A stretch of DNA of 64,000 nucleotides from Paractinoplanes brasiliensis (GCF_004362215.1 NZ_SNWR01000002.1:2294001-2358000), one strand, 5' to 3'; shown: positions 28,899-38,203, counted from the first letter of the stretch. Translations and numbers: made by a program. The notes: generated by a model not told the origin, from the letters alone.

Positions 28899-31616
28899 CT
28901 AGGGTCGCTCCTTGAGCGCGTCGGCGAGCAGCCGGCGGGACGAGATGCCCAGCTTGGCGTAGATGCGCGACAGGTGATACTCGACGGTCTTCTGGCTGAC
29001 GTACAGCTCCGCCGCCGCTTCCTGATTCGTCCGGCCCTGGGCGATGACGTGGGCCACCGACAGCTCGCGTTCGGTCAGGGTCAGGGGGCGGCCGGGGTCG
29101 TCGGCGGTCAAGCCCGCGGCGGCCAGGTCCTGCTCGCAGCGCTGCCGGAAAGGTTCGGCCCGCAGCACGCTGAAGCGGCGGTGCGCCCGGGTGAGCCAGG
29201 TCGCCGCGTCCCGGCGCGACCCGATCCCGGTGGCCAGCAGCAGTTTCCCGTACGCGTGCTCCAACCGGCCCCGATACAGCGGCGCGGTGTCGCCGTCGAC
29301 CTCGACGCCCAGCGCCCGCCGGTACGCCTCTTCGGCGTCTCGGGGCCTGTGGCGGGCCTCGGCTATCCCGCCGGTGAGCCGGGCCACGACGTCGCGCAGG
29401 TAACCGCCGTCGTGCTCGTCGCGCAGATCGTGCAGCACCACCTCGGCGTCGTCGAGCCGGCCGGCCCCGGTGAGCGCCTCGACGAGCAGGGACTGCTGCC
29501 ACAGCCGGAAGGGTTTGTACCGCAGGCCCGGACCTTCGAGCAGCGGCTGCAACGAGCGGTGGATCCCGGCGGGGTCGGCGCGGGCCTGGGCCACGGTGGC
29601 AGCGGCCAGCGACGAGTAGACGATGTCGGGCGGCGACCCGAACGACTGCACGATGGCCGACAGCTCGTCGAGGCGACGGCCCGCACCGGCCCAGTCGCCG
29701 CGGCCCGCGTCGACGCAGACGGCCGCGAACCGGCCCGCCGCGTCGAAGGCCAGCTGATCCTGCGAGAAGGCGACCGCCTGGGCCCTGTCCGCGGCCGACG
29801 CGCTCTCGTCCCACTCACCGGCGAGGTAGTGCACAACGGATTGCAGGGCAAGCGTGGCCGGACCGAGCCGGGAACCCGCGCCCTGCTGGTCGCGCAGCGC
29901 CACGGTCCGCAGATCGGCGCGGGCAGCGGGCAGATGCCCCAGGAACAGGCGCATCACGCCGCGGGTGGCCAGGGTGTCCAGGTTGTCGTCGCGGACGTCG
30001 ACGCTCGCCTCGGGCAGATGCGTCAGCTCGTCCAGCGCCGCGCGGGGGCCCTCGTGCCACATCCGGCCGGTGGCCAGCAGCGCGCGGGTGAGGTCGGTGG
30101 TGGACGGGTCGAGGTCACCGGCGGCCAGGGTGCGCCGGGCGATCTCGGCCGTCTCGGCGCCCCGGCCGCTCGCGATCGTGATCTGGGCCAGGAACAGGCC
30201 GGCCAGGGCGGCGGCCCGGCCCCCGCCGGAGTCCTCCCAGGCCAGGCGCAGATGGGCCTCGGCGGTGGGGATCCGGCCCGCCATCATGTCCATGATCCCC
30301 AGGACGCAGCTGCGCAGCGGGCCCGGCGCGCAGTCCTCGACCTGCGGCCGCAGCGGCAGGGCGGTGTCGGCCCGCAGGGTGAGCAGGGACTGGGCGCAGG
30401 ACGTGAGCAGCCGCCGTTCCCGGTCGGCGCGGCCCTCGGACAGCGCCGACGCCCAGCGCAGGCGGGTGGCGGCCACGGCGTTGCGTCCGAGCGCGGCTTC
30501 GGCCAGGCCCGACCGCTCGAGCTCGGCGGCCAGCTCCTCGTCGGTCGTGGACGCCGCGGCGACCCGATGCGCCCAGCTCGCCGCCGTGCCCACGAGCTCG
30601 GCCGCGCCCGCGTGCAGGAGGCGGCGGCGTTCCGGGGCGAGCGCGTCGTACAGCGCGTCGCGTTGCAGGGCGTGCACCAGACCGACGGGACTCTGCGGCT
30701 CGTTCGGCCACCACACGGCCAGGCCCGCCGTCAGCGCCGGACCGAGCGCGCGGGCCGGATCGGCCAGACCGGCGAGGCGGCCCGCCGACGACAGCGGCAC
30801 CCGGGCATCCAGCACGGCCAGCGCCTCCAGCAGCTCGCGCGACTCGGCAGGCAGGCGATCGAGCTGGGCGTTGATGGCGACCACGAGCGAGCGCGGCACC
30901 GGCCAGCGGTGCAGGCCCTCGTCGCGCAGCACGCCGGCGGGCACCTCGGCCAGCACCGTACGCAGATGCAGGGGGTGCCCGCCGGTATAGGTGTGCAACC
31001 GCTCACTCAGGCCTGCCGTCACCGGTCCCTCGATCATCGCCCCCGCCAGTCGCGCGACCTCGTCGCTGCCCAGGCCGCCGAGAGCGACCTTCGTCGCCGT
31101 GTCCGACGATTTCAGCAGCCTGTCCAGCGACTCGTCGGCGGCATCGACGACCGGCCGGGTCGCCAGCAGGGTCAGGACACGGTCGGACCACAGGCGGCGC
31201 AGGACGAAGCCGAGCGCCCGCGTCGACGGCTGGTCGGCCCAGTGCAGGTCGTCCACGATCACCGCGACCGGGCGGCCGGACTTCTGCAACTCGCCCAGCA
31301 GCAGAAGCAGCTGACCTCCGATCACGTGCGGGGACGTGTCGGCCGCCGGGGCGGACAGCAGGGGAAATGCCTCGAGGGCGGCCCGGCCGGCGAGTTGCTG
31401 GATCACCCCGTACGGGAAATCGGTCTCGGACGCGTCGGCGGCGGCGCGCAGGATCGTGAAGTCGCCGAGTGTCGCCGAAAACGCGCGCAGCAGCGAGCTT
31501 TTGCCTATGCCGGCCTCGCCCTCGACGACGGCCAACCGGGAACCACCGGCCCGCACCTCGTCGGCGCAGGCCCTGAGCTGGTCGGACTCCCCCGCCCGGC
31601 CGACGAAGAGCGTCAC
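28899..31616 (-). CDS. Large ATP-binding LuxR regulator (LAL family), second copy
   Basis: The 905-residue protein has the same layout as its downstream neighbour: Walker A EGEAGIGKSSLLRAF near residue 38, Walker B VAVIVDDLHWADQPS, a helical-repeat middle, and LuxR DNA-binding end (LTLTERELSVAHVIAQGRTN, then SQKTVEYHLSRIYAKLGI). Sequence divergence between the two is high, so they are old paralogues rather than a recent duplication. The GTG at 31616 faces the divergent hydrolase gene, whose 100-base promoter region it shares. Confidence 0.92.
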   Translation of the reverse strand: MTLFVGRAGESDQLRACADEVRAGGSRLAVVEGEAGIGKSSLLRAFSATLGDFTILRAAADASETDFPYGVIQQLAGRAALEAFPLLSAPAADTSPHVIGGQLLLLLGELQKSGRPVAVIVDDLHWADQPSTRALGFVLRRLWSDRVLTLLATRPVVDAADESLDRLLKSSDTATKVALGGLGSDEVARLAGAMIEGPVTAGLSERLHTYTGGHPLHLRTVLAEVPAGVLRDEGLHRWPVPRSLVVAINAQLDRLPAESRELLEALAVLDARVPLSSAGRLAGLADPARALGPALTAGLAVWWPNEPQSPVGLVHALQRDALYDALAPERRRLLHAGAAELVGTAASWAHRVAAASTTDEELAAELERSGLAEAALGRNAVAATRLRWASALSEGRADRERRLLTSCAQSLLTLRADTALPLRPQVEDCAPGPLRSCVLGIMDMMAGRIPTAEAHLRLAWEDSGGGRAAALAGLFLAQITIASGRGAETAEIARRTLAAGDLDPSTTDLTRALLATGRMWHEGPRAALDELTHLPEASVDVRDDNLDTLATRGVMRLFLGHLPAARADLRTVALRDQQGAGSRLGPATLALQSVVHYLAGEWDESASAADRAQAVAFSQDQLAFDAAGRFAAVCVDAGRGDWAGAGRRLDELSAIVQSFGSPPDIVYSSLAAATVAQARADPAGIHRSLQPLLEGPGLRYKPFRLWQQSLLVEALTGAGRLDDAEVVLHDLRDEHDGGYLRDVVARLTGGIAEARHRPRDAEEAYRRALGVEVDGDTAPLYRGRLEHAYGKLLLATGIGSRRDAATWLTRAHRRFSVLRAEPFRQRCEQDLAAAGLTADDPGRPLTLTERELSVAHVIAQGRTNQEAAAELYVSQKTVEYHLSRIYAKLGISSRRLLADALKERP

Positions 31617-31717
31617 GGGCTGACCCTATGGAGCCCCGGTTCGCTCGCGCAATGGCCCATCCGGACTGTGGGCTTTCCCTGATCCGAAGTGAGGGCCCGA
31701 GGTGGTGTCCTGACGGC

Positions 31718-32515
31718 ATGACGACACCGACACCCGTGGTCCTCATCCACGGACTCTGGCTGCACGCAACCTCGTGGAACCCGTGGATCGAGCTGCTCTC
31801 CGCGCAGGGGTACGCGCCGATCGCCCCGGGCTGGCCCGGAGACCCCGACACCGTGGCCGAGGCCCGCGAAAACCCCGAGAGCATCGCCGACCACGGGATC
31901 GACGACGTGGTCGAGCACTACGCGCAGATCATCGGCGGCCTCGGCTCGGCCCCGATCCTCATCGGCCACTCGTTCGGCGGCATGATCGCGCAGAAACTGC
32001 TCGGGCAGGACCTGGCCCGCGCCGCCGTCGCGATCGACGCCGCCCAGATCAAGGGCGTACTGCCGCTGCCGCTGTCGGCGCTGCGGGCCACGCTGCCGGT
32101 GTTCCGGAATCCGGCGAACCGGCACCGCGCGGTGTCACTGACCGCCGAGCAGTTCCGGTTCGCGTTCGGCAACGCGATCGGCGAGGACGAGTCGGACGCG
32201 CTGTACGAGCAGTGGACCATCCCCGCGCCGGGCAAACCGCTGTTCGAGGCGGCCGCCGCGAACTTCGACCCGCACTCGCCGGCCAAGGTCGACACGGCCA
32301 ACCAGTCGCGTGGACCGCTGCTGCTGATGACCGGGGGCAAGGACCACACCGTGCCCGAGGCGGTCACCCGGGCCACGCTCAAGCAGTACCGGCACTCCGA
32401 GGCCGTCACCGACCTCGTCGAGTTCCCGGACCGCGGTCACTCGCTGACGATCGACAGCGGCTGGCGCGAGGTCGCCGGCGCCGCGCTTGGCTGGCTGCGG
32501 CGGCAGGGGCTCTGA
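31718..32515 (+). CDS. Alpha/beta hydrolase
   Basis: The 265-residue protein has the alpha/beta-hydrolase pattern: oxyanion region VVLIHGLWLHATSWNPW, nucleophile elbow IGHSFGGMIAQ near residue 89, probable acid in GGKDHTVPEA, and the catalytic His in DRGHSLTIDSG near residue 247. It looks like the haloperoxidase/esterase branch. The ATG at 31718 fits the family start better than an upstream one. It is coupled to the dehydrogenase gene by a one-base TGATG overlap. Substrate unknown; perhaps a target of the divergent LAL. Confidence 0.9.
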   Translation: MTTPTPVVLIHGLWLHATSWNPWIELLSAQGYAPIAPGWPGDPDTVAEARENPESIADHGIDDVVEHYAQIIGGLGSAPILIGHSFGGMIAQKLLGQDLARAAVAIDAAQIKGVLPLPLSALRATLPVFRNPANRHRAVSLTAEQFRFAFGNAIGEDESDALYEQWTIPAPGKPLFEAAAANFDPHSPAKVDTANQSRGPLLLMTGGKDHTVPEAVTRATLKQYRHSEAVTDLVEFPDRGHSLTIDSGWREVAGAALGWLRRQGL

Positions 32516-33279
32516 TGGACATCGGACTGTCCGGCAAGAACGTGATCGTGACCGGGGCGAGCCGGGGCATCGGGCTGGCCGTCACGCGGGCACTGGCCGC
32601 CGAGGGCGCGTCGGTGACGGCCGTGTCGAAGGGCGGCTCGGCCGAACTGAAGGCCCTCGGTGTCGAGTCGTTCCTGGCCGACCTCACCGACCCGCAGGCC
32701 CCGGCGGCAGTCGTCGCGGCGGTGCCCGAAGTGGACGTGCTGGTCAACAACGTAGGCGCGGTCCGCCCCCGCACCGGCGGGTTCCTGTCGGTGTCCGACG
32801 AGGACTGGGCGGCAACCCTGGGAATCAATCTGCTGACCGCCGTACGCATGACCCGTGCTGTGCTCCCCCGCATGCTCGAGCGCGGGTCCGGCAGCATCGT
32901 GACGGTCAGTTCCGTCAACGCCGTCCTGCCGGACCCCCTCGTCATCGACTACAGCGCCGCCAAGGCCGCGCTCTCCAGCTTCTGCAAATCGCTGTCGAAG
33001 GAATACGGCCCGGCCGGCATCCGGGTGAACACGGTCAGCCCCGGCCCGGTGGCCACCGCGCTGTGGCTGGGTGAGGGCGGGGTGGCCGCGACCGTCGCCT
33101 CCGCCACCGGCGGCGACCCTCAAGCCGTGGCCGCGCAGGCCGCGGGCGACTCGGTCACCGGCCGGTTCACCCGTCCCGACGAGGTGGCCGCCCTGGTCAC
33201 CTTCCTGGCCGGCAACCAGGCGGCCAACATCACCGGCAGTGACTTCCCCATCGACGGCGGGCTGGTCACCACCCTCTGA
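32515..33279 (+). CDS. Short-chain dehydrogenase/reductase (SDR)
   Basis: The 254-residue enzyme is a classical SDR: cofactor motif VTGASRGIGLAVTRAL near residue 12, NNVGAV, catalytic Ser in VTVSSVNAVLP, YSAAKAALSSF (YxxxK), and the C-terminal TGSDFPIDGG. It is NAD(P)-dependent. The start codon overlaps the hydrolase stop by one base, so the two are probably made together and may act in one pathway. Confidence 0.93.
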   Translation: MDIGLSGKNVIVTGASRGIGLAVTRALAAEGASVTAVSKGGSAELKALGVESFLADLTDPQAPAAVVAAVPEVDVLVNNVGAVRPRTGGFLSVSDEDWAATLGINLLTAVRMTRAVLPRMLERGSGSIVTVSSVNAVLPDPLVIDYSAAKAALSSFCKSLSKEYGPAGIRVNTVSPGPVATALWLGEGGVAATVASATGGDPQAVAAQAAGDSVTGRFTRPDEVAALVTFLAGNQAANITGSDFPIDGGLVTTL

Positions 33280-33284
33280 GGGGC

Positions 33285-34322
33285 TCAGTCGCAGCCGAGG
33301 CCCTCGCGGTAGTTGCCGGGGTTGTCGCCGGCCACTGCCTTGTCCGCGTACTCCCACAGGATTTCGGACCAGTCGCCCTCGGCAGTCATCTGCTTCAGGA
33401 CCTTCCAGTTGTGGGAGCCGCGCAGGGCCTGCTCGGCCTTGTCGCGGGCAGCCGAGTCACCGGCGTCGTCGGCGCGGAAGTACTCGTCGAGCCAGGCGCA
33501 GGCGATCGGGCCGGTGACCTGGGCGCCGAACTGGTACGGGTCGTTGACGCCGAGGCCGGTCAGCTGAGCGCGGTCGAAGCCGGGCGGCAGGGGGATGTCG
33601 GCCAGCACCTTGTCGAGGGCGTCGCCGGCCCGTTCGGGGGTGACGATGCTCGCGGGCAGGGCGGCCAGCCACGTCTCGACGCCGACCTGCTTGACCTTGG
33701 CGATCACCTGGTCGAAGGCGGCTCTGGTCCAGCCGCCGCCGGTGCGCAGCTCGACGAACGTGCTGCCGGAGGGCTCGAGCATCGCGGCGAAGTCGTCTGC
33801 GGTGTACGTGAAGACGTCGGCCTTCCTCCCGGCGACCTTGGTGGGCTCGGGGACGCTCTCGCGCTTACGGTCGTCGTGGTAGCTGGTGTAGGCGGTGGCC
33901 GGGTACCAGGTCATCTGCAGGGAACGGCCGTCCTTGCGGAAGACGATCTCGCCGGAATCCTCGGCGAAGCCGTTGACGTCGGTCGCGGTCCAGCCGGGCT
34001 CACCGATCAGCAGGCGCGGATTCTTCTCGGCGGCGGCCAGGGCGAGCGCCGAGAACCTGCCGTTCCCTCCGGTCATGGCGGGCGCTGTGGTGGCGGGGGC
34101 GGCCTGGGGGCGTACGGGGTTGTCGCGGGTGACGACCGTGACCGCCAGCACGGCGGTGACCGCGGCGGCGGCGGCCAGGGCGGGCACGAGACGGCGGGCC
34201 AGGGACACGCTGGGCTTGTCGCCGATGATCTCCTCCAGGAGGGCTTGCTTCTCGGCGTCCACGTCGATCCGGCGGTACGGGTCGGCCCCGCGCACCAGCT
34301 CATCGATCCGGTCGTCGGTCAT
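33285..34322 (-). CDS. Membrane partner of ECF sigma factor (CU044_5270-like)
   Basis: The 345-residue protein begins MTDDRIDELVRGADPYRRID, has one membrane span near residues 42-62 (LVPALAAAAAVTAVLAVTVV) and an extracytoplasmic domain of about 280 residues. This plan and the N-terminus match the actinobacterial CU044_5270 family that accompanies ECF sigma genes. The ATG at 34322 has GGAGGAGGGG upstream and overlaps the sigma stop (ATGA). It may act as anti-sigma factor or sensor, although no zinc-binding anti-sigma motif (HxxxCxxC) is seen. Confidence 0.82.
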   Translation of the reverse strand: MTDDRIDELVRGADPYRRIDVDAEKQALLEEIIGDKPSVSLARRLVPALAAAAAVTAVLAVTVVTRDNPVRPQAAPATTAPAMTGGNGRFSALALAAAEKNPRLLIGEPGWTATDVNGFAEDSGEIVFRKDGRSLQMTWYPATAYTSYHDDRKRESVPEPTKVAGRKADVFTYTADDFAAMLEPSGSTFVELRTGGGWTRAAFDQVIAKVKQVGVETWLAALPASIVTPERAGDALDKVLADIPLPPGFDRAQLTGLGVNDPYQFGAQVTGPIACAWLDEYFRADDAGDSAARDKAEQALRGSHNWKVLKQMTAEGDWSEILWEYADKAVAGDNPGNYREGLGCD

Positions 34323-34903
34323 CGCCCCTCCTCCGGGGTGGTCGCGGTCAGGACGTCGAGCACATGTCCGGCACATCCGGGATCGTCACCGAGCACTTCG
34401 CGCACCCTCGCGCGGGCCCGGGACAACCGCGTACGGACGGCGGCGGCGCTGATGCCGAGCACGATCGCGGCCTCACGGGGCCTGAGCCCCTCCCAGACGG
34501 TCAGCGTCAGCACCTCTCGGTCGAGGTCGCCGAGGCTGCCGAGCGCGGCGTGCACAGCCAGCCGCTCGGGCACCTCGGCGCCCGGGTCCCTGGTCACGGC
34601 GGTGAGCCGGCGGCGCAGGCGGACGCCGAGCCGTTCGCGGCGGATCCCGGCCCGGTGGTGGTTGGCGAGCACATTGCGGGCCACGCCGTACAGCCAGAGC
34701 CGGGTCTCGTCGCCGTCGGGCAGCTCGCGACGGCGGCGCCAGGCGACCAGGAAGGTCTCGGCGACCACGTCGGCCGCGTCGGCGGGCTGTTCGACCCGCC
34801 GCGTGGCGTACGCCAGCAGCGACTCGAAGTCGCGAGCGTACGCGCGACGGAAGCGGCCCTCGTCAGCGTCCTCGGTTTCGGAGTCCTCGGTTTCGGAGTT
34901 CAC
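34319..34903 (-). CDS. ECF sigma factor (sigma-70 family)
   Basis: The 194-residue protein has region 2 (LLAYATRRVEQPADAADVVA, then ETFLVAWRR, LWLYGVARNVLANHHR) and region 4 (EVLTLTVWEGLRPREAAIVL, then ISAAAVRTRLSRARARVREV). A short acidic N-terminal repeat (SETEDSETEDADEG) arises from a duplicated 15-base unit. GTG at 34903 is the likely start. It is translationally coupled to its membrane partner. It lies between the SDR gene and the type VII region, so its regulon could be either. Confidence 0.93.
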   Translation of the reverse strand: MNSETEDSETEDADEGRFRRAYARDFESLLAYATRRVEQPADAADVVAETFLVAWRRRRELPDGDETRLWLYGVARNVLANHHRAGIRRERLGVRLRRRLTAVTRDPGAEVPERLAVHAALGSLGDLDREVLTLTVWEGLRPREAAIVLGISAAAVRTRLSRARARVREVLGDDPGCAGHVLDVLTATTPEEGR

Positions 34904-34947
34904 CCTCGCCCCATGTCCGGCAGGGGGCCAATCGTTACAGGTGACTT

Positions 34948-36813
34948 CTATACGGCTGCCCGCGAGAGCTGGGGGTGCTCGACCGTGGGGGCGTGCAGAG
35001 CCGCCACGACCAGCGGAATCGGGTCCTGCGCAGGCGGTTCGGGCACGGCCGGACGCTCCTCGTCAGCGGCTTGCCGGGCGGCCGGGCGCGGCTCACGGGC
35101 CTCGATGACAGGCGGGTGCGCCGCTGCGGCCTCCGTATCCGCTCCCATGACGGTCGGCCGCGTCTCTGCAGCGGCTCGCATGACCGCGGGACGCGACTGT
35201 TCGGCGCTGGTGCGGGCCCGGAGGGCCAGTGGCGGCCGGGCCGCTGTGACGACGGGAAGCTCGACGGTCGGCTCGTTCACGGACGCCAGGGACACGGCGG
35301 GAAGGTGCCTGGTCGACTCGGCCACGGCCGGGTCCGCCACCGCCCAGGCGGGCGCGGGCACGGCGGGCGCGGGCACGGCGGGCGCGGGCACGGCGGGCGC
35401 GGGCACGGCGGGCGCGGGCACGGCGGGCGCGGGCACGGCGGGCACTGCCGAGGCGGGCACTGTTGGGGCGGGCACTGCCGAGCCGGGCACTGCTGGCGCG
35501 GGGAGGCGGCCCGCGGAGCCGGCGACCGCCGAGGCCAGCTGCACGGCGGGCACTGCCGAGCCGGGCACTGCCGGGGCGGGGAGGCGGCCCGCGGAGCCGG
35601 CGACCGCCGAGGCCAGCTGGAGGACGCTGCGGTCGCGGGTGGCCGGGTCGAGGCGGGCCACCAGGTCGGCGGCCAGCTCGCGCAGCCGGGGAACCAGCGC
35701 CGGGTCGGCGTCGTCGACGATCACCGCGTGGTCGGCCGGGTCGGCCAGCCGGGCCCGGACGCGCCGGGCGTGCCGGGGCTCCTCGGGCGGGCGGATCCAC
35801 AGCCCGGACTGGATGAGCTCGACCACCGCGTCGCCGGTGTAGTGGTAGACGCGCGGCGAGATCTCCTCGCCCACCGCGTCCGGCGGGCGGTGGCTGAGCA
35901 CCCGGGGCAGGGTGGCGCCCGAGCGGGGCAGGTAACCCAGCTCCCGGGTGTGGGCGACCCAGCCGTGGCGGCCGTCGAACGGCACGGTGACCAGGCGGGG
36001 TTCGGCCGGACGCCCGGTCGGGAGGCCGCCGAAGCAGATCACCGGCGCGTCCAGCAGGTCGGCGAGCGCCTGCCCGAGCGGGGCGCCGGCCAGCCGTACG
36101 GGTCCGTAGTGGACGAAACGGGCCTGGTGGCGGCCGCCCTCGGGCAGGCCCTGCCAGAACCGGGCCACGTCGTCCAGCGGCAGCTCGGGCGTGCCGGGAC
36201 AGCCCAGCACGACGGTCAGCGTCTCGGGCTGGCACGGCACGGCGGTGGACAGCCACTGCCAGTGCGCGGCCACGGCGGCCTCGTCGCGCGTGTCGTGGAT
36301 CCAGACGCCACCGGGCAGGGGCTCGGCCGCGGCGTGGGCGCCGGTCGGCAGGTAAGCGGCCGCGGAGGCGTCCCAGGACGGGCGTGGATAACGCTTCCCG
36401 GCCCAGCCGGGGCCGTGGCCGGGCTGGTGGCGCACCCAGCCGCTGTCCTGGGCGGCGTGCACGAACAGGGTGCCGGCGCTGCCCCGTACGACGTGCCCGT
36501 GCGGCGCGGTGACCGGGCGGCCGAGCCGGTCCGAGAGCCACTGGCCGGCCAGCGCGACCGTGTCGGGCGGGGCGCCGCAGACGACCAGCCGGATCCCGCG
36601 GCGGCGGCGCGGCAGCTGCCGGCCCACCGCCTCCCACAGGCCCATCGGCAGCTCGTCGTGCAGGTCGAGCACGACGATGTCGTTGTCCTGGTCGGCCGGC
36701 ATGCCCATGGCGATCGACAACGCCTCGGCGCCGATCTTTTCGCGGGCGTGCAGCACGAGCGTGTTGCCGACGGTGTGGCGGCCGATCGGGGTCACCGGCG
36801 CGGGGCGGGGCAT
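34948..36813 (-). CDS. Type VII locus protein of unknown family, short paralogue (621 aa)
   Basis: Residues 1-390 are clearly related to the N-terminal part of the 1180-aa protein at 48,050-51,592. Shared blocks include HTVGNxLVLHA, DNDIVVLDL/DVVVLDL, LPRRRRGIRL, PLPGGVWIHD, PCQPE followed by LGCPGTPxL, ARFVxYGxxRL and GQALADLL. No known catalytic motif was found; the alternating strands and helices suggest an alpha/beta domain. Residues 391-621 are a Pro/Ala/Val repeat tail. The longer paralogue's C-terminal ART-like domain is absent. It is cotranscribed with the regulator gene five bases upstream, so it may be induced under a signal for that regulator. Confidence 0.75.
   Translation of the reverse strand: MPRPAPVTPIGRHTVGNTLVLHAREKIGAEALSIAMGMPADQDNDIVVLDLHDELPMGLWEAVGRQLPRRRRGIRLVVCGAPPDTVALAGQWLSDRLGRPVTAPHGHVVRGSAGTLFVHAAQDSGWVRHQPGHGPGWAGKRYPRPSWDASAAAYLPTGAHAAAEPLPGGVWIHDTRDEAAVAAHWQWLSTAVPCQPETLTVVLGCPGTPELPLDDVARFWQGLPEGGRHQARFVHYGPVRLAGAPLGQALADLLDAPVICFGGLPTGRPAEPRLVTVPFDGRHGWVAHTRELGYLPRSGATLPRVLSHRPPDAVGEEISPRVYHYTGDAVVELIQSGLWIRPPEEPRHARRVRARLADPADHAVIVDDADPALVPRLRELAADLVARLDPATRDRSVLQLASAVAGSAGRLPAPAVPGSAVPAVQLASAVAGSAGRLPAPAVPGSAVPAPTVPASAVPAVPAPAVPAPAVPAPAVPAPAVPAPAVPAPAWAVADPAVAESTRHLPAVSLASVNEPTVELPVVTAARPPLALRARTSAEQSRPAVMRAAAETRPTVMGADTEAAAAHPPVIEAREPRPAARQAADEERPAVPEPPAQDPIPLVVAALHAPTVEHPQLSRAAV
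35340..35455 (-). repeat. 15-bp minisatellite encoding APAVP repeats
   Basis: A 15-bp unit (CGGGCGCGGGCACGG on the plus strand) is repeated about seven times and encodes APAVP on the minus strand. Further on, a block of about 45 bp encoding ASAVAGSAGRLPAP occurs twice (about 35,499-35,545 and 35,579-35,625). Unit lengths keep the reading frame. Confidence 0.8.
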
Positions 36814-36818
36814 CCGGC

Positions 36819-37442
36819 TCAGATCATCCCGGCCCGCAGCGCGTACGCGACCGCGTGTGACCGGTTGCGCAGCTTGAGCCGGTGGGTGAGGTTGTGGATG
36901 ACGTTCTTGACCGTACGCTCCGAGTAGCAGAGCTCCCCCGCGATCTCCTGGGTGTCCTTGCCGTCGGCCATCAGCCGCAGCACGTCCACCTCGCGCGGGG
37001 TCAGGCCGGAGGCGTTGAGCCCGTTCGGCGCGAGCACCTCGCGCTGCAGCCGCTCGATGTGCTTGAGCAGCTCACCGACCATGTTGGGCGGGAGCACTCC
37101 CCCGCCGGCGGCCGCGGTCGTCACGCTGTGCACGAGCCGCTCGGCGCTGACCGCGCCGCGGGGCAGGATCGCCACCACCCGGTTCTCGATGGCGACGAGC
37201 AGCTCGCTCTCGGTGATCGCGTTGACCACCAGCACCACCGGAAGGCCGGTCTCCAGGGCGGTGCGACGCAGCACCGTCACCACCTCGGCACTCACCTGCT
37301 CGTAGGCGAACACGAGGACGTGCGCGTCGTTGCGCTCGGCCGGACGCAACAGGGATATCTCCGGCGCGGACTGCAGCAGGGCGGTCAGTCCTGCCTGGCT
37401 CAGCGGGTCCGAAGCCTGCAGGACCACCCGAACTCGTTCCAC
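36819..37442 (-). CDS. NarL/LuxR-type regulator with degenerate receiver domain
   Basis: The 207-residue protein has a C-terminal LuxR helix-turn-helix (LTPREVDVLRLMADGKDTQE, then SERTVKNVIHNLTHRLKL). Its N-terminal domain has receiver-like spacing, but the position of the phosphoacceptor Asp is occupied in DAHVLVFAYEQ by hydrophobic residues, and the acidic pair near the start is replaced by QASDP. It is probably not phosphorylated. No kinase gene is adjacent. GTG at 37442 was chosen because GGAGG lies ten bases upstream. It forms an operon with the 621-aa paralogue. Confidence 0.85.
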   Translation of the reverse strand: MERVRVVLQASDPLSQAGLTALLQSAPEISLLRPAERNDAHVLVFAYEQVSAEVVTVLRRTALETGLPVVLVVNAITESELLVAIENRVVAILPRGAVSAERLVHSVTTAAAGGGVLPPNMVGELLKHIERLQREVLAPNGLNASGLTPREVDVLRLMADGKDTQEIAGELCYSERTVKNVIHNLTHRLKLRNRSHAVAYALRAGMI

Positions 37443-37575
37443 CGAAACCTCCGTCTGCGTTGAGTGACGCCGGCCAGTCAACGGAGGCAACCTTCAGAAA
37501 ATCTCCAAGCGCCGGGCTCGGCCGCCGATTCGGAAATCAATGGTGTCAATGCGTAACCGGAGGATATTCGCTCGG

Positions 37576-37902
37576 TCACTGTGGGCGGCGCCGGGCCTGG
37601 CGCAGGGCCTCGATGTATTTGGGAAGCTCCACCGCGGCCGATTCCAGGCGGCCCGGCGCCAGCTGATCAGCGAAGACGGCGTCGACCGTGTCGTCGGAGA
37701 GCTCGGCCCGCACCCCCGGCGGCGCCTGCTGCCGCCCGCGGAGCAGACGCAGGCGGGCCTGCACCTCGGCCAGGGTTCGCTCCAGGCCCGCGATCACCGC
37801 GTCGGCCTGGCCCGCGTCCAGCCTGAGCCGCCCCTCGGCGGCGAGCACGCGAAACAGCTCGCCCGCGAAAGGGCTGGTGGTGAGGTCGGGTCCGGCCGGC
37901 AC
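37576..37902 (-). CDS. Small helical protein, unknown
   Basis: The 108-residue product is mostly helical, with heptad-like spacing (LRLDAGQADAVIAGLERTLA, then VQARLRLLRGR), and ends in a basic tail (ALRQARRRPQ). Its length and helix content resemble small type VII locus proteins, but there is no WXG motif. The GTG at 37902 lacks a good ribosome site. It is followed by a 133-base gap before the NarL-type gene. Function unknown. Confidence 0.6.
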   Translation of the reverse strand: MPAGPDLTTSPFAGELFRVLAAEGRLRLDAGQADAVIAGLERTLAEVQARLRLLRGRQQAPPGVRAELSDDTVDAVFADQLAPGRLESAAVELPKYIEALRQARRRPQ

Positions 37903-38066
37903 GCGTCGAGTCCATCAGCCGCGCGCCCGACGGGGAAGCGCTTTCGCAGTTCGGTGCCCGGATAACCCCCGCCGGACGCCCGTGCGAACATCCCGGCGCG
38001 CCTCTTGGAGAAGCTTGACAAAGGGAAGTAGGAATAAGGGCGCGGAACCGGGAAATTGACGGCATT

Positions 38067-38084
38067 CAGTGAGCTCAGTCACTG
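38067..38084. promoter_or_regulatory. Palindromic element before the SARP gene
   Basis: CAGTGA (38067-38072) and TCACTG (38079-38084) form inverted arms six bases apart, about 120 bases before the start of the SARP gene. TTGACG lies just upstream at 38056-38061. The gap 37,903-38,203 holds otherwise no gene; it is the shared divergent control region of the 108-aa gene and the SARP gene. Confidence 0.35.
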
Positions 38085-38203
38085 TTGTCGTCAGTGGAGC
38101 GGCGCCGCGAGCATTACGGGGGAACAACGAAACCGGCCGGAACAAACGCTTTTCACCAGCCGGAAAAGCGGGAGCGATCCCCTGGCGACAAGGTAAACAA
38201 AAG

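Noticed and set aside
38015..38020. TTGACA before the SARP gene as a -35 box
   Set aside because: No acceptable -10 sequence lies 16-19 bases downstream, so no promoter was called there.
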